Shown: positions 1 through 14,712, counted from the first letter of the stretch. The stretch: 64,000 bases of DNA from Eutypella sp. D-1 (GCA_023313575.1 JAJTTP010000018.1:806001-870000); one strand, 5' to 3'. Numbers and translations are program-made. The notes: generated by a model from the letters alone, not told the origin.

Positions 1-3000
1 CTTTATTAATTAAATAAAAATTACGTAACGCATATATTTTAAAAGCATTTAATTAATCTTTATTTTAACGTAATAAATAAAAACTTTAAAATAAATTATC
101 CGATATCGTTTAACCTTATTAATAAACTAAGGATATATATCGTTATAAACGTTAACGGTTTTACATATAATAAAAATGTTAACCATATATTTATACGTAT
201 ATTAATCTTAACGGCTTTTTTAATTTTACGTCCTTTTATAATACCTATTTATCGATTATATTATAAATATAAATAAAAGCTTTTTAATTTTAAAAACGAA
301 AATAACCAGCGTATAAATTTATATAAAAAAAATATTTAAAACGATTATTTCCGTAAAAGCCTTAATAAAATCTTTATTATAACGTTAACGATCGGCGTTA
401 AATCTTATAATATATTATTAACAAACCATTACGTCTTTATAAATTTATTATATAGCTTAATCGGGTAGTATTAGATTTTATATTTAATATTACGCGTTAA
501 AGTCGGGTATTAAAACCGGCGTTTACGCAGTTATATAATTTAAAAAATCCGGCTAAATTATATACGTTTTTATTTTTTAAAAAAATAACACTTTTATAAA
601 TTTTGTACCCGGTATCGATTAAAAGGTTGTTAATAAATCCTAACCGCTAATAAAAAGGGATAAAATAATTCGGAATAAAAAATCTATATAATATTAAAAA
701 AAAGCGTTTTATTTATATCGTTATAAATAAATAGTTAATTAACCGCGATTATATAATTTAATTAAAACGTTACGATAATTATATAATAATTAAATAAATA
801 AACCGGGTTTTTAGCTAATAATATCGCCTCGTATTCCTTTTTCTTTAAACCTATTAATTTTTATAACCAGCCTGTTTATGCCTTACTAACCTTATGCCCC
901 CCTTTATATGGCTTACTATTATTAGCCAGCCACCTAAAAAGAATAAAGATAATAAACACATAAATACTTATCCATCACTCGAAAATTAAAAACCCTTTAA
1001 AGCAGCTTGTAGCCCAAAATAAGGAACATATTTAATAATCTACAGATGCCGTATTACCTATGTTCCTAAAACCAATCAGTGGTAAAGTTTATCACAAAAA
1101 AGCTTCCGCGAAACTCGGTTTTATTAAAAATAACGATTATAATTTTACGTAAGGGGGGGGTTTCAGGTTCATTACTTAAGTTAAAAAATTACCACTGCTT
1201 AAGGTATTCTTTATTAGCTGCGATAAGGTGGGGTTAAGCTTATATAATATATCAGATTCAATTAATAATTAATTATGGTTTTAAGGGCTATGATTCTCCT
1301 TCTCTCCCTTTAAGCTATTAAAGCCTTAAATATTTCGCCTATAGTTATAATAACGGACGGACTTATAAAGTTAACGTTTTAAAAAATAATTTACCGGCTT
1401 CTTAACGTGAAAAGGTACGATATAATTAAAACAGGTAAAAAAAATTATTAACTTTTAAAGAATCCACTTAATTCCTTTTCCACGACGGGAAATTTAATAA
1501 GATGTGCCGGTATTAAACCGAATAAATTAGCTAGTATTTAAAAAAAAATGTATTAAAAAATTTACGGAACGTATTAACGTATTAAAACGGGATGCCGTAA
1601 CGGTAAGGTTCAGACTTACATAATCTTATTCCGGCGGTATAATAATTTTATATTACGTTTTATTAATAAAACGGGAAAAGTTGTTTATTAATAACTTAAA
1701 ATATTAAAATTATTATACTCGGTTCGATAAATTTAAATATCGGAGGTATAAGTAACTTGTTTTTTTATAAGGCCAGGTTAATTAAAACGTGTTTTAAATT
1801 AGCGAATGAAATTAGTATATTAAAAAGATAGCAATTTATCTTTAACTGATACGGGATATTATCCGGGTATTAAAAGCTTGTTCGGAAAACTTTTTATGCT
1901 ATATTATGATTTAATAATAATTAACTTTTTATACTTTTTTAATTAGTACTGGGTTAATCTTATAATACCGTATTTAAGCCTTTTACTTTTATACTTTAAT
2001 TTTAAGCATTAAGATAATCGGCTTACGCCCTTAAGTTATAAACTAATTATAAAAAATATTAGCGTCCGGTTTTAAAAAATAATATTTTCGTATAATTATT
2101 TAATATATTTGGTTATATAAATAACCCCTTTTTTATTTATAACTTATTTATAAAATATACGAAAATTATATCCGTATAATTAATAAAAAAGAAAATTTAT
2201 AAAGTTACGGACGTATATTACCATACTTTTAACGCAAAATTAACCTATTTATCGAAATAAAAAATAATTATAATATTTAATAAAATGCATAAATAATCGA
2301 TTTTACCGAAATAAGTAAATAGGAAAAATATGCCTTATAGGCTTTAATAAAGCTCCCGAGAGTTTTAAAGCATTTTTTAATCCAGGCTATATTTATAAAA
2401 TACCTTTTATAAACATTTAAAAAGATATATATTAATTATAATAAGCTTAATTCGTATTATTCCTTTAATATTTACGTTTAACCGATTTAATTACTTAATC
2501 GTTTTATTTATACGGCCAGGTTTATAAAGCATATAATTAAAATATAAAACAACTTTATTATCTTATGGCTTTAAATATGTAAAAATTACATAAGATTATT
2601 AAAAACGCCTTTTAAAACGGAGAACCTTAGCGTGCATAAATATCACCTTTTTCTTTTTTATTATTTTTAAAATAAAAAGCCGATAATAAATAAGATTTAA
2701 CCTATATAGCTATTTTAAGGCAAAAAATAACATATTAAGGTTAATATGCTTATAGGCTTTAATAATAGCTAATTCCGATAATAACGCGTTTAACTTATTA
2801 TTATAATTAAGATAAAACACCCCGTTTTATTATCCTTCGCCTAAAATGCGATATAAACAAGTTAAAAACGTATTTCTAATATTAATTATAGCCACGTAAA
2901 AAATACGGTTTATCCGGTTTTAAAAAATATTTACAACTTTAATAATTATCGATACCGCATATGTTTTCCACGTTTTACTACGGAAATTAAAAGCTAATAA

Positions 3001-3592
3001 TCCAAATTTAACTAATTACATTAAATAAGTATAATCGAATAATATATATAATAAATCGTGAAGTTTTAATAAAACTTATTTTAAATATAATAATAAAAAT
3101 TTATAACGCCGATTATAACTAATAACTTATTAATATATTAAAAAAAACTAATAAACCAGTACATATTTTATTACATCGATATTTTAATACTTAAAAAAGG
3201 CATGAATCACGATTTTAACTATTTTAACGGCCTATATATAAGCTTAAAAATAACGCTTTAAAAATATTACTAATTTCGGATCGAAACGTATCGCCGTTTA
3301 TAAAGTATAAACGAAGCCCATATGCTTTAAACTATAAAGTGCTACGGTAAATAACGATTTATATTAAATAATAAGGATACCTTTAATAACAATACCTATA
3401 ATTTTTCCGTTTAAACCTTATATCGGGAAGGTTATTTTAAAAAAATAAAATAACTTTTAAAGTATATTATTTATACTTAAATATTATAAAATATATATTA
3501 ATATTTACGAATAATTTTTAAATTTAATAAAAATATTATATAACCATATAATAACCAAATAGCTATATAAAAAAATATTTATACATTTAATT
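1..3592. other. AT-rich RIP-degraded DNA, unassigned
   Basis: No frame longer than about 60 codons survives and I recognise no protein. TA is very frequent, CA and TG are scarce and CG is retained, the same mutational texture as the identified dead transposons further along. A less mutated patch lies at about 840-1,310 with GC-richer words, but I could not assign it. It is probably old transposon or gene sequence flanking the Gypsy insertion. Confidence 0.6.
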
Positions 3593-4019
3593 TATAACGG
3601 CTGGTTTATTCCTAACTATTAATCTAATCGAGGGGTTTATGTTAGCAAAAGTGCTGGGGTTTTAAATAATAAATAATCACGTTTGGTGATAATAAAAAAA
3701 AAATGCTTTAAGTAATTAAGTTATATTATAAGTTAATAAGCTTAAAAATTATTTTAAAAAAAAGTAATAAATATAGCTATATATTATTTATACCTTTTAT
3801 TCCTAATATTAAAATATAATATTAAATGTTAAATCGTTAAAATAACTAAATTATCCAGGTTATTTAAAATTATTAAAATAACTGGGTTATCTAGGTTATC
3901 CTTTTTATTACGTAACCTAAATATGGTTTATTTTATCGTATATATTTTTTTTAATGTTATAATTAGGGATTATTTATGTTAATTTTATTTAGGCCTAATA
4001 ATTTAACCAGGTTATAATA
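3593..4019 (-). repeat. Gypsy 3' LTR (left copy)
   Basis: A 427-bp LTR. On the plus strand it starts TATAACGGCTGG and ends GGTTATAATA; comparison with the other copies shows these derive from TGTAACGGC...CATAACA. The outer (left) end still carries CTGG and GTGCTGGGG, whereas the inner (right) end is more heavily converted to TA. Confidence 0.9.
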
Positions 4020-4878
4020 CGATTTTTCTTTTTTTAAGGTTTTTATCCTTAAAACTTATTATTTTTATTTCTTTTTATTATAAGTATTTTTTTCCTTTTT
4101 ATTTTATATCTTTTTTATTATATCTGGTTGTATTAATAAATCGATTTTTAAATACGCGATTTTTTTATTTTAACGTAAAATTTTTTAATGCGATTTTTTT
4201 TTACGGCAGTTTTATTATCCGATCCGGTTAATATGGCGTTTTATTTTTATTACGAACGTTATTAACTGGAATATAAAGTTTTTAATTCGGATTTTTTTCG
4301 TTATTTATTATATATTTATTATAACCGGAGTTAATACGATATATTTAAGCTTAATCCGGAATAATTATAAAAAGTTATATTTTAATATCGAAAATTGGAG
4401 TTAAAACTTAAGGTTACGGAAAAAAAGGTTAAAAAAGTAATTTTTAAAATAAACGTAAAATCTCGCCGTTTACGTTTTTAAAAACGTATATAATACGAAA
4501 AAATAATAAAGGCGGTTTTTTATAATATCGATAATTTAAAAAAGTTAAAGAAGGAAAAGCGTCGGGCGGAAAATATGCGTTTTACGGGGTTTATTAAAAC
4601 GTCGGTAAATTTTAAAGTTATTCCGGATCTTAATTAGTTTAAAATAAATATATCGGGTAATTTTAATTAAAATATTAATTTTATTAACGTTTTTATCGGT
4701 ATTAATAAAAATTTTTTAAAAAGCGTTAAATGTTTATTAAATAATTAACAAGTTTTTATATATTTTCGAAGTTATTATATCCTTTTTATTTAATTTTTTA
4801 TTTTATTTGTTTATTTTTTATTTATACGTTTAGGATTTTTTTTATTTCGTATTCGTTTATTTTTATTTCGACGTTATT

Positions 4879-5085
4879 TTATCCTATTTTTATAACGTTT
4901 ATATTCGTTACGTTTTCGAGTAAGAAAATGTGAAAAATTAAATAGATTTTAATTTTTAATAATAAATTTAATTCGTAATTATTTTTTAATATTTTTTTAA
5001 TAATTAGGTACGGTCTGATATATTTATAATCGAGTTTTTTATTAAATCGTTTTATTATAATGTTTTTTATAACTATATAAACCAT
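4879..5085 (-). pseudogene. Gypsy integrase C-terminal fragment
   Basis: An open stretch of 68 codons reads KKLDYKYIRPYLIIKKI followed by an 'LNLLLKIKIYLIFHIFLLEN' segment. This is the typical region after the integrase core in chromovirus-like Gypsy elements, where a 'KLDYKYIGPY.I' block precedes 'IHPVFHVSLL'. It lies about 0.9 kb inside the 3' LTR, as expected for the end of pol. It is a surviving fragment, not a gene; upstream and downstream codons in the frame are stopped. Confidence 0.75.
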
Positions 5086-6919
5086 ATTTCCTTTTAAAAA
5101 GGTTAATCCTTTTAACCTTTTTTAATTATAATATCGGCTTATTTATTAACGTATAAATTTAAATTTTACCTTTATTTTTTTATATAGTTATTTAAATTAT
5201 TCCGATATTAATATAGCTTTAATATTATCTGGTCCTTTTTTATAAACATCTCGGTAAATGTTCGGGGTAAATCCGAAATTAGCATTAATAAGTGTTATCT
5301 GTATATTTTTATAATAAGTTATATTATAAGCTAATTATGCGATAAATAGTTATTTTATTTAATTATTTTATTTATAATTAATATATTATTAAAAGTAGGT
5401 TTTTAATATTTAATTAATTCGTTTTATTTATCCGTTTCCCTAAGGTTTAAAAGTTGTTATAAATTTAAGGTTTAATTTTAATTTTATTATAAAACTTTAC
5501 CAAAATTTCGATATAAATATCGTTTTTTTATCGGAAATAATTTCGAATATAAAGCCGAATATTATTATAATATATCGTAAAAAAATATATGCTATTTATT
5601 TTACGTCGGTGTTTTTATTATAAAAAATAAAATAAAAAAATTTTATAAATCGGTTAATAATTACGAATATATTATTATAACCGTTACGTATTATTAGATT
5701 TTTTAATATTAGTAATTTAATAATAAAATTAAATGTGATAAACTTTTATAGTTATTTATTAATTAATAATGGTTATAATTTTTTATAAAATTTATATCGT
5801 TTTATTTTAATTTTTCCGCATATGTTATATCGTTATCGTACTTATTATATTATTAATTTTATTTTATCGAATATATAAATTCGTTATAATCGTTTAAAAA
5901 GTTTATAGTTTTTTAAATATCCGTATAAAAAATATTCGTGAATTTTTTATATTAATTATTCCTACAGTTTTTATAATATTTATAGTTTTTTTATTTATTT
6001 CTTTATTAATAATTTATTATTATATTATTCGATTTACTTAGATAAATTATCTTAAATAATTTTAATAACAGCAATTTATCGTTATTTTAAATATTTTTTT
6101 AACATTTATCGGAATACCGCATATTTAATTAATATATACTTTTTTTCCATAATAAGTTATTTATTAATAACATTTGCTCGTCCGTTCTTTAATCTTTTTT
6201 TATAAATAATAATATAATTAAATTCCGTAAAATATTCGGCATATCGTAACTATTTTCCGTTAAAAGTTTAAATAATAAAAAAATATGTAATATTCTTATA
6301 ATCGGTATAAATTTTAACTTAATACATATTTTTTATAAAATAATATCTAAATTCTTTAAATACGTTAATAATAATAAGAAATTCCTTATCGTAAATTAAA
6401 TAATTAAGTTCGGTTTTAATAAGTTTATAAAAATAAAATGCGATAAAGTATAATTTTCCTTTTTTATTTTATTATTTAATTTATGTTTTAAAAATATAAT
6501 CCGAAACGTCGGTTTTTAACTTAACGGGTTTTTTAAGATTATATATAATAAATACTAATTTATTAATAATAATATTTTTTAATTTTTTAAAAAATTTATT
6601 TATTTTATTAATTTATATAAACCGTTTATCCTTTTTTATTAATTCCGTAAAAAATGTTATAATATATTTAAATCGTTATATAAATTTCCGATAATAATTT
6701 ATTAAACCGAGAAAAGCTTATATTTCTTTTATATTAATAAGCATTTTTTAATCTTTAATAATTACGATTTTCTTAAGGTTTATTTTAATATATTCGGGGG
6801 TGATAATATATCCGAGGAATTCCATTTTTTACATATAAAATATACTTTTTTCGGGTTTTATTAATAAGTTAACGTTTTATAATGTTTATAATACTTTATA
6901 TATATGTTTTTTATATTAT

Positions 6920-7400
6920 TCCTTTAATTTTAAATAAATAAAAATATTATTAAAATAATAAATAACGAAAATATTAAGATATTTTCGTAATACGTAATTA
7001 ATTATGCGTTAAAATAATATTAATACGTTAATTAACCCGAAAAGCATAACTAAATATTCGAATAAGCCGTATTTTATTTTAAAAGCTGTTTTTTATTTAT
7101 TTCCGGGTTTAATTTTAATATAATAATATCCGTTTTTAAGGTTTAAGGTAATAAATTATTTAACTCCGTATAAACGGTTTTTTATTTTAATAATAAGTAA
7201 TAACGGTATTCGGTTTTTAACGGTAATTTTATTTAATTATCGATAATCGATTATTAATCGTAATTTGCCGTTTTTTTTAAGCATAAACATAATAAAATAT
7301 CCTGTTAATAATTTTAATTATCGAATATATCTTTTTATTAATTTATTTTCGAGGTATTTTCGTAATTTTTTAAATTCGATTTTATTAAAGTTATAAATTT
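6920..7400 (-). pseudogene. Gypsy reverse transcriptase remnant
   Basis: Minus-strand translation gives KKNGKLRLIIDYR at about 7,210-7,285, the classic Ty3/Gypsy RT 'KKNGKLR.C.DYR.LN' block, then a stretch matching 'LDL..GY..I.I..G...KTAF'. The catalytic box normally read as YLDD appears near 6,930-6,960 as F-N-N-I-F-I-Y, so both aspartates have become asparagine, the change G-to-A mutation produces. Several in-frame TAA/TAG codons interrupt the domain. The identification is firm; the protein is dead. Confidence 0.85.
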
Positions 7401-9149
7401 TATGGAATCGTAACGTTTTTCTTTTTATAAAAATAATCTCGTAATCTTATTTATTACGGTTTAATAATTTTTATTTAAATTTTTCGTAAAATACTTTATC
7501 GTATTAATGGTATTATGGTAATACGTTACGTATTTATAATATCGTTATATTTTCTTTTTTTAAAATATTATTAAAAAAACGGAATCGTTATCGGATAAAT
7601 ACGATAATTTGTTTAATTTTCTTTTTATATCCTTTTTCTTTAATTCGTTATATTCTTTTTAATAAGGTTTTTATTATATCTTTATATCCGTATTTACTAT
7701 TTATTAAATATTAAAACCTTTTTTTTAAGTTATTATCGGTTTTTAAAAAATAAGGAAATATTATTTAACTAATTCTTTAATTAATCGATAAATTATATTA
7801 ATATAGCCATGGTTATTTAAAAATTATATCGTATCCTTTTAAAAATATAATGTCGAAAATAACGTTTTATTTTTATTTTTCGATATATATATTAAATTAA
7901 TCGGTTTCCCGTAATACTTTTTTTTCGTCGTATTTAAAAACATAATTTTCGGTTTCCGTTATGTTATAAAGGTATTATTTTTTTTTCTATAATAATTATA
8001 ACTTATTATATAATTTTAAGGTTATATAATTACCGTCGGCTCCGTTATTTATTATAACGGTATATTAGTTATTTTTAACTTTTATTCGTATTATAATATA
8101 TCCGTATCGTTTTTAAGCTTTTAAAATGGCTTATAAATATTATATTACGTTTTTAAGCTTTATGATACCGTTTTATAACTTTAATATAAACGGCTTTATT
8201 TTTTTAAATCCTTACCGTAAACTTATACGGCGTTATATAAATTATCGTAAAATTTTTCCATATTAAATCTTTTTTATACGTACGGTTATTCCTTTATTAT
8301 TAAATTTTCGTAAAAATATTTAAAATTAATTTTATTAAAAGTTATCCTTTTTAATAAATCTTTATAAACGTATAAATCGGCGTTTAATAACTTATTTTTT
8401 TAATATCGGATTTTATATTTTTATTATTCGATTTTGTTCCGGATTTTTATAATTTTTAACGTTTAATATATATATTTATTATAATAGTATATTTAATATC
8501 CTCCGGGGTAAGATATTTTTTCTGGTTATTTTTAACTATACGGTACGCGGTTAATATAACGTGTAATCTTTTTATATTATCGTTAATCGGTTTCGTTTTT
8601 TTTTATTATAAAAAATCGAATTCTTTTTTAATTATTCGTTTAATTCGGTTAATAATACCGATTTTTCGTTCTTTATATTAATAATATTTATATTTTCAGT
8701 AATTAACGGGGTATTTTAAAAAATATAATATCCGAATTTAAATTTTTTAATTAATAAATTTATTTTAATTACGAAGTTATTATAAATAAATTTTAAATCG
8801 TTATTTTTTAAAGCGTCGTTAAAATTATTTAACGTAAATACCGTATATTTTTTATAATTTATAATCTTATCGTTTTTTAAATTAATTAATTAATCGTTTT
8901 ATTTTTTCCTTTTCCGTAAAATAGGTTTCCGTAAAAGCTTTTTTTTTATCGTTATTAAAATATTCGTTTTATTATTATTAACGTTATCGTTTTATTACGG
9001 TTTAAGCTAATCGTTTAACCTTTTATAATTTTTATTAATAAATATTATTATCCGAATATACGCGGCGGATTATTCCGAACGTTTTTTTACCGGTAAAAGG
9101 TTACTTTTTTTCGGGTATAGGTTTTTAATTTCCATTTCGTTTAAGTCCT

Positions 9150-9210
9150 TTATATTCTTTTTTAAAATATCCTATTTTATTATAATTATAATATTTAATT
9201 TATTACTTAT
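9150..9210 (-). pseudogene. Gypsy gag zinc-knuckle remnant
   Basis: Minus-strand translation shows YYNYNKIGYFKKE, the relic of a CCHC knuckle of the form C-x2-C-x4-H-x4-C in which cysteine (TGT/TGC) and histidine (CAT/CAC) codons have become tyrosine codons. Its place between the 5' LTR and the pol remnants fits gag. Confidence 0.55.
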
Positions 9211-10044
9211 TTTTTCGTATTATATCGAGCGATATAAATCCTGGTGCCGTTCCGTAAAATGTATCGGTAAACTTTTAATCCTGATTTTTATTATTTTAAT
9301 ATTTTTTAAATCCTTTAAATATATAATATCCTTTTTTTTTAACGTTATTTAAATTATTTATTATCGATTTTAATTATTAAAATAATAAACTTATTAATAA
9401 TGCTTAATTTATTATATAAAATAATCTTATTTTTAACCGTATTTTTAAGTTTTCGGTAAAACGTGTTAATAAAAAACTTATCGTTTTTTTAATTAATTTT
9501 TATTATAAGCTGTTTAAATTACGTAACGTAAATATAAATTATTCCTTTTTATTTAAAGTTTAGGAATTATTATATAACGGCTTAAGCTTTATCCGGGTTT
9601 TTATAATTAGCTTTTACCTTTTTTACGAAATTCTTATATTTCTCGAAAAAACGCTTAATTTCCGTAATTTTTTTTTTTTTTCCATTTTTATAAAAGTATT
9701 TAAAATAAGTTTAAATTATTAAATTATTCCTCCGGTAAAACATAAAACGATATCGAAAATTTTATCGGCTTTTTTAGTTAATATATAACGTTATTAATAT
9801 AAATAGGCCGCGGTTATAATAAAAAAAAGTTATACGGGGGTAATGCCATTATAAGGTCCAGGTTTTTTAAGCTTAAATTTAATAGGTATAATTTTTTAAG
9901 TTACGGCTATAATTGCCGTTTACTCGATTTATTCGATTTATTTAAATAATAATTTATTAATTTATTAAAGTTTTTAGCTTAAAGAAAATATTTTATCGGA
10001 TATTGCTTAAAATTAATAACATTATTAAATAAAAACTTATAACG

Positions 10045-10470
10045 TATAACGGCTAATTTATTTTTAATTATTAATCCAGTTAAAAGGTTTATATTAATAA
10101 AAATATTAAAGTTTTAAGTAATAAATAATTATATTTAATAATAATAATAAAAAATGCTTTAAATAATTAAATTATATTATAAATTAATAAGTTTAAAAAT
10201 TATTTAAAAAAGAAATAATAAATATAGCTATATATTATTTATATCTTTTATTCCTGATATTAAAATATAATATTAAATGTGAAATCGTTAGGATAACTGA
10301 GTTATTTAAGCTATTTAAAATTACTGGGATAACTGGGCTATCCAGGCTATCCTTTTTATTACATAACCTAAATATGGCTTATCTTATCGTGTATATCTTT
10401 TTTAATGCCATGGTCAGGGATTGTTTATGCCAATCCTATTTGGGCCCAATGACCTAGCCAGGTCATAACA
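10045..10470 (-). repeat. Gypsy 5' LTR (right copy)
   Basis: A 426-bp LTR aligning along its length with 3,593-4,019. Its outer (right) end, about 10,340-10,470, is almost unmutated and preserves CCAGGTCATAACA, while its inner (left) end has lost CTGG to CTAA. The target duplication TAATT follows directly. Confidence 0.9.
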
Positions 10471-10475
10471 TAATT

Positions 10476-13300
10476 ATATTTATTTTTAATTTTTTAAAAC
10501 CTTTAAATATGAAAAAGCCTAATATATCTCGGTTACGGAGATTACGGTTAGCATTAAAAATACCATAAAAATTCTTAACGTAATAAGCAGACCTCCATAT
10601 TTAACCGCCTTATATATTATCGGTTTTAAAGTTTTTAAACGTATCCCGAATAATTTATTTAATATAAGTAATCGAATATATCGGGAAGTTTTTCTTAACA
10701 TTGGAAAAAAACGTTTGCTAATGCTCCCCGTATTATAAAAAGGTTTTAATAAATAACTTCGGATATATCCATATTTTCCCCGTTATTATATATATAAAGT
10801 AGCCGTATAATAACGGTATTAAAAGCCGGTAATATATTATTAAAAGAATATTATACGGGTAATATTAACGGCTAAGCGGCGGGGTTAAAATTTGCTTTAT
10901 GCTTAAATATTAATTAAAGCCCGGCTTTCCCGGTAAAAGCAGTAAAAATCGATATTAATATGTTTAATATTTTTATTTTAATTATATTAAAATTATCGAT
11001 TATTTTAATTACGTTTATTATATTATCTTAATTATACGGGAGAGATTGTTTAAATAAGAATATACCGTTATATTAGCATAGCCTCGGAAAGATTAGGAAT
11101 ATTATTAAAAGGTTAAGCGATAATCGCTTTATATTACGATGTTATGGATTTTAAATATGGTAAGGTTCCGTAAAAATTCGAATAAATATAAGATTATTAA
11201 TAATGTTTAAAATGCTATTTATTAACGTTTAAAATGGATATAATTTCAGTTATTTATAAAATGGGTAAAAATTAATCTAAAGAAACGCGTTTTTATAATA
11301 CAGTTATTAACTTAATGCTTTAATAAAATAGGACTTGGCACCTTTCGGGCCATATTTGCAAATATTTACTTATCCGTATTTATTACCTGTTAAGCCGTAT
11401 TAATAAATTTAGCTTTTGTTATATCTTTTTAAAATCCTTGGGTTTATTCGCCCGGGTACCTCTTAAAGGCCCGGAAGTTATTATAATTACGAGAAGTTAA
11501 AATAGCTTTAAAAAACCGGATTAGCTTATTACATTTATGATTTTATGTATTACATAACTTATATAATTATCGTATTCGCAATAACTTACGGGATTATTAA
11601 TAAAGCTATTAAACGCGGGAAGTTTTCCATTTTATGGACCTAATTATAATTAAACAAGTTCCGTGCATATTAATATATAAATTAAAGCTTATTTTGCTGC
11701 ATATCCTTTATTATCTCGGCCGTTATAAAAGGGAATTTTATAACATGTATAAGACAGCTGATAATTAAAAAGAATATAGTTAATATGGCCGTTTTATTAT
11801 TCCGTATAAATTCGGTATCGTTTAAGGGGGTATTTTTATTTAAGTTATAATAATCGTAATTAATTTTAGCATAATTTACGATTTTTATTATATATATAGG
11901 TTAAAAACTTATTATTATTACTTTTTAGTTTTACTTTTTATCTTATTAAATATGGAGAATTATTCTTATTACAGTTAAGAAAATACTTAAACGCCGCATA
12001 TATCGTATATTTTAACAGCAGTTTTTTTACAGTCTATCCTTTTTATTTAATTTGATATAATTATAATATACCCATATTAAACTTATGGAGTTTAACGGAT
12101 AACGTTCCTCGGGGAACTAATTATAATATTTACCTTTATATAACAGGTAGAAATTTGGTTATATTCGATTTTTTTTATAATTTAAAATTACCTTATTTAA
12201 TACTACCCGGAATATATTTTCAGGTTAAATATAAACGGGGCACGATAATAAATTATGAACTTTTTAAATATATTAATAAAGGGCTTATAACTAAAAGTAT
12301 TATATTTCCACTTAAGAATAAGCATTTCGCTTACCGGGGTTAATTTATTAAACGCTTTATATATATTAGGAAGTACCCAGATTTTCGTATATAAGCATGT
12401 ATATTTTTAAGTTTTATTATTATAGATTTCTTATTCCTAAATATCGTAAAAGAAAGTATTTTATGTTAACCAGTAATTTCTGGTTCCGTTTAATAATTGG
12501 ATAACAGCATTTATATATAAATATTTAATTAGTTAAAATAGTAACGGAGGTATAACTTACGCCCTTTACAGTTTTCGGCTATTTATAATATATCGGGGGT
12601 AACGGGAATGGTTGCGATTTTAAAGATTAAAATTATTAAGATATAATACCTTTTAATTTATAGCATTTTATGTTATTAAAATAATAATAACGGGAATGGA
12701 GAATTATAAGATTTTTTTTAATTAAAATAAATTAAATTGCAGTTTATTATTTAACCTAAAATAGGCATAATGTAATATGTAACTAAAGGTTTTAATATAA
12801 GTTATAATCGATAAGTAACATTTTTAAGTAAACGTATATAAGCAGTTAATGTATAAAGATTAAATTATCTGTTCGGAAATAACGTAATGGTTTAAGGGTT
12901 AACGTTTATTATGGTAAAACCAGCGTAAAGGTTAACGGTATATATGAAATTACGAAATGGATATACGTATATTTTTTTATTTGGTTTTATAACATAGTAT
13001 TAACGAAATACAGTATTAATGCGGGTAAAATTTTAAAATCGACCCGAGGACTTATTAATTATTAAATAAAACGCAAATTTGTCGCAGTTACTTTTTTAGC
13101 TTTAAAACGGGGGTAGCTATTTATTTACTGCACCAGTTTTTAATATAACCGGATTTTGTTATAAGAAATATATATAAAGTTAATGATATATTTAGGAACT
13201 TTATAACCGTTTAATCTCGATGTAAACCCTAATGTTTTTATATTGGTGCGATAACTTTATTTATTCGATAAGACCGGCGAATCATAATGTTTTCTAACTT
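10476..13300. other. AT-rich RIP-degraded DNA with a faint minus-strand coding trace
   Basis: Nothing here is identified. At about 11,310-11,560 the minus strand gives a protein-like register (for example KDITKAKF and FANMARKVPSPILLKH) interrupted only by stops of the CAA/CAG/TGG-derived type, suggesting a mutated gene or transposon ORF of unknown family. Other short open stretches (10,519-10,701 minus; 12,155-12,343 plus, TTG-initiated) have low-complexity AT-driven composition and are not supported as genes. Confidence 0.45.
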
Positions 13301-13404
13301 AATAATTATTATTTATCCGGGATCTACCGCTTTGGTTTCTACGATTACCGCCTACTTCTTGTTATAGTTACAGGAGTTTGACGTAATCGTAGTGGTTACG
13401 GCCG

Positions 13405-13638
13405 TTAAAGTTGTATCTGGCTTCGTGTTTTTCGAGGTTTATCCTTCTCGAGTTGTTTAATCGATAATACGCTTGGTTTGGAGATCTTGGCTTTGGACGG
13501 CTTTTGTGAATGAATCCTACGAAGAGCTATCTCCTTCGCGTGCCAAGTCCGGTTCTTTCGGACGTCCCGTACTAGTGAATTGTTATGGTGATGACCATGG
13601 TCGATAGGCTCGCGCCCCTTTTTTCGGTTGCCGAGCAT
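13405..13638 (-). CDS. Small basic orphan ORF (77 aa)
   Basis: An ATG-initiated frame of 77 codons, rich in Lys, Arg and His, with an HHH run near residue 16 and a Lys/Arg/Pro/Ser-rich C-terminal half. I recognise no domain, signal peptide or membrane segment. It sits at the left edge of the island with no close partner on the same strand. It could be one exon of a longer spliced gene or a chance frame; the real ATG and non-AT-driven composition are the only support. Confidence 0.3.
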   Translation of the reverse strand: MLGNRKKGREPIDHGHHHNNSLVRDVRKNRTWHAKEIALRRIHSQKPSKAKISKPSVLSIKQLEKDKPRKTRSQIQL

Positions 13639-13639
13639 T

Positions 13640-14712
13640 AACGCACTCGTATTTTTTTTAGGGGCTTCCTATAGTCGCTTTGGCCTCCATTGGTAAAGAA
13701 CTTGTCGCTAATTCCGAGGGCCGAGATTAAATCAGCCCGGTGGTACACGCTGCCGAGCAGGTTTCCAGGATCAGAAGGAAGGGCCTCTTCCAGATAATAA
13801 CGCGTCATTTTATTTGCCAGTGGGAGGGTTGCTTTAACAGAAACCTATAATTCGAACTATACACAGTCGTCATTCATCTGTAAAGGCCATAATGTCGTCT
13901 TCGAAGGGTTTAACTAAGACTTGGGAGTTGTAGGAATACATTAGATAGGGGGTTGACCCCTATTCCCTAATGGGTCATCCACTATATCAGCACACTAGAG
14001 GGTTACTGATCAATGGTCTTAAGCCACTGTACGATTCCATTTCGCCGGTTCCGGCCAGCCACTAAGAGGTTTCTAAGTGAGCTGTCGTTACTGGAAATAG
14101 TGATATCTATCCACTACAATCAGCAGCTAGACACACTATAAAGTGCAGTATCCCCAGCGTCCCTAGGTATTATAGATATACCCTGAATCTGTCTGTACAA
14201 GAATCACTAGCTGGAGTTGAAGTGGCTGCGGCTATTACTAAATATACTGCGATTAGCCCTGAGCTGTTTTCTTTTATTGAATTGTTTCTAGTGCTCTAGT
14301 GGTACTATCATCTACTTTTTAACCTACTATCGTCCTCTATTAGCACTAGAACTTCAGGGCATTCACCACTACAGACTGCCCACTACGAGCATATCTTCCG
14401 TTACGCTTATTATTGGTGACCTAGATTTTAAAGCAGACTCCCTGCAGCTCATCTTCACCTTCGTTAACATAGCACAAACCACATAAAATAGCATATAACT
14501 AACTTCAGCCGTCCGAGGATACGCCGAACCACACTAATGCTGTTGTTCTATATGTCTCGAAGCTTAAGACCTTATCATTTACATCCGCCCTAAACTAGAT
14601 ACAACACGATATACCGAAAACAGCAGAGGGTGCTTTAGTCACCACAGACAGGACACTTAAAAACCGGCAACTAATGAATAAAAGCAAGAGACTGGATACA
14701 AAAGGAGTCTCC
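13640..14712. other. Island DNA without a recognisable gene
   Basis: Balanced composition, but frequent stops in all six frames. No transposon, tRNA or conserved motif was seen. It may contain introns, untranslated regions or decayed exons of the flanking ORFs. Confidence 0.5.

Larger units (their letters stand above)
3593..10470 (-). mobile_element. Ty3/Gypsy LTR retrotransposon, complete but RIP-inactivated
   Basis: A 6.9-kb element bounded by two similar LTRs (3,593-4,019 and 10,045-10,470) and by the perfect 5-bp target duplication TAATT (3,588-3,592 and 10,471-10,475). The coding sense is minus, so the right-hand LTR is the 5' LTR. In minus-strand order I can read remnants of a gag zinc knuckle (about 9,150-9,210), reverse transcriptase (about 6,920-7,400) and an integrase C-terminal segment (4,879-5,085). 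The order RT then integrase is that of Ty3/Gypsy, not Copia. All frames are cut by many TAA/TAG codons, so the element cannot be autonomous. The intact target duplication and full length show that it died by point mutation rather than truncation. Confidence 0.9.
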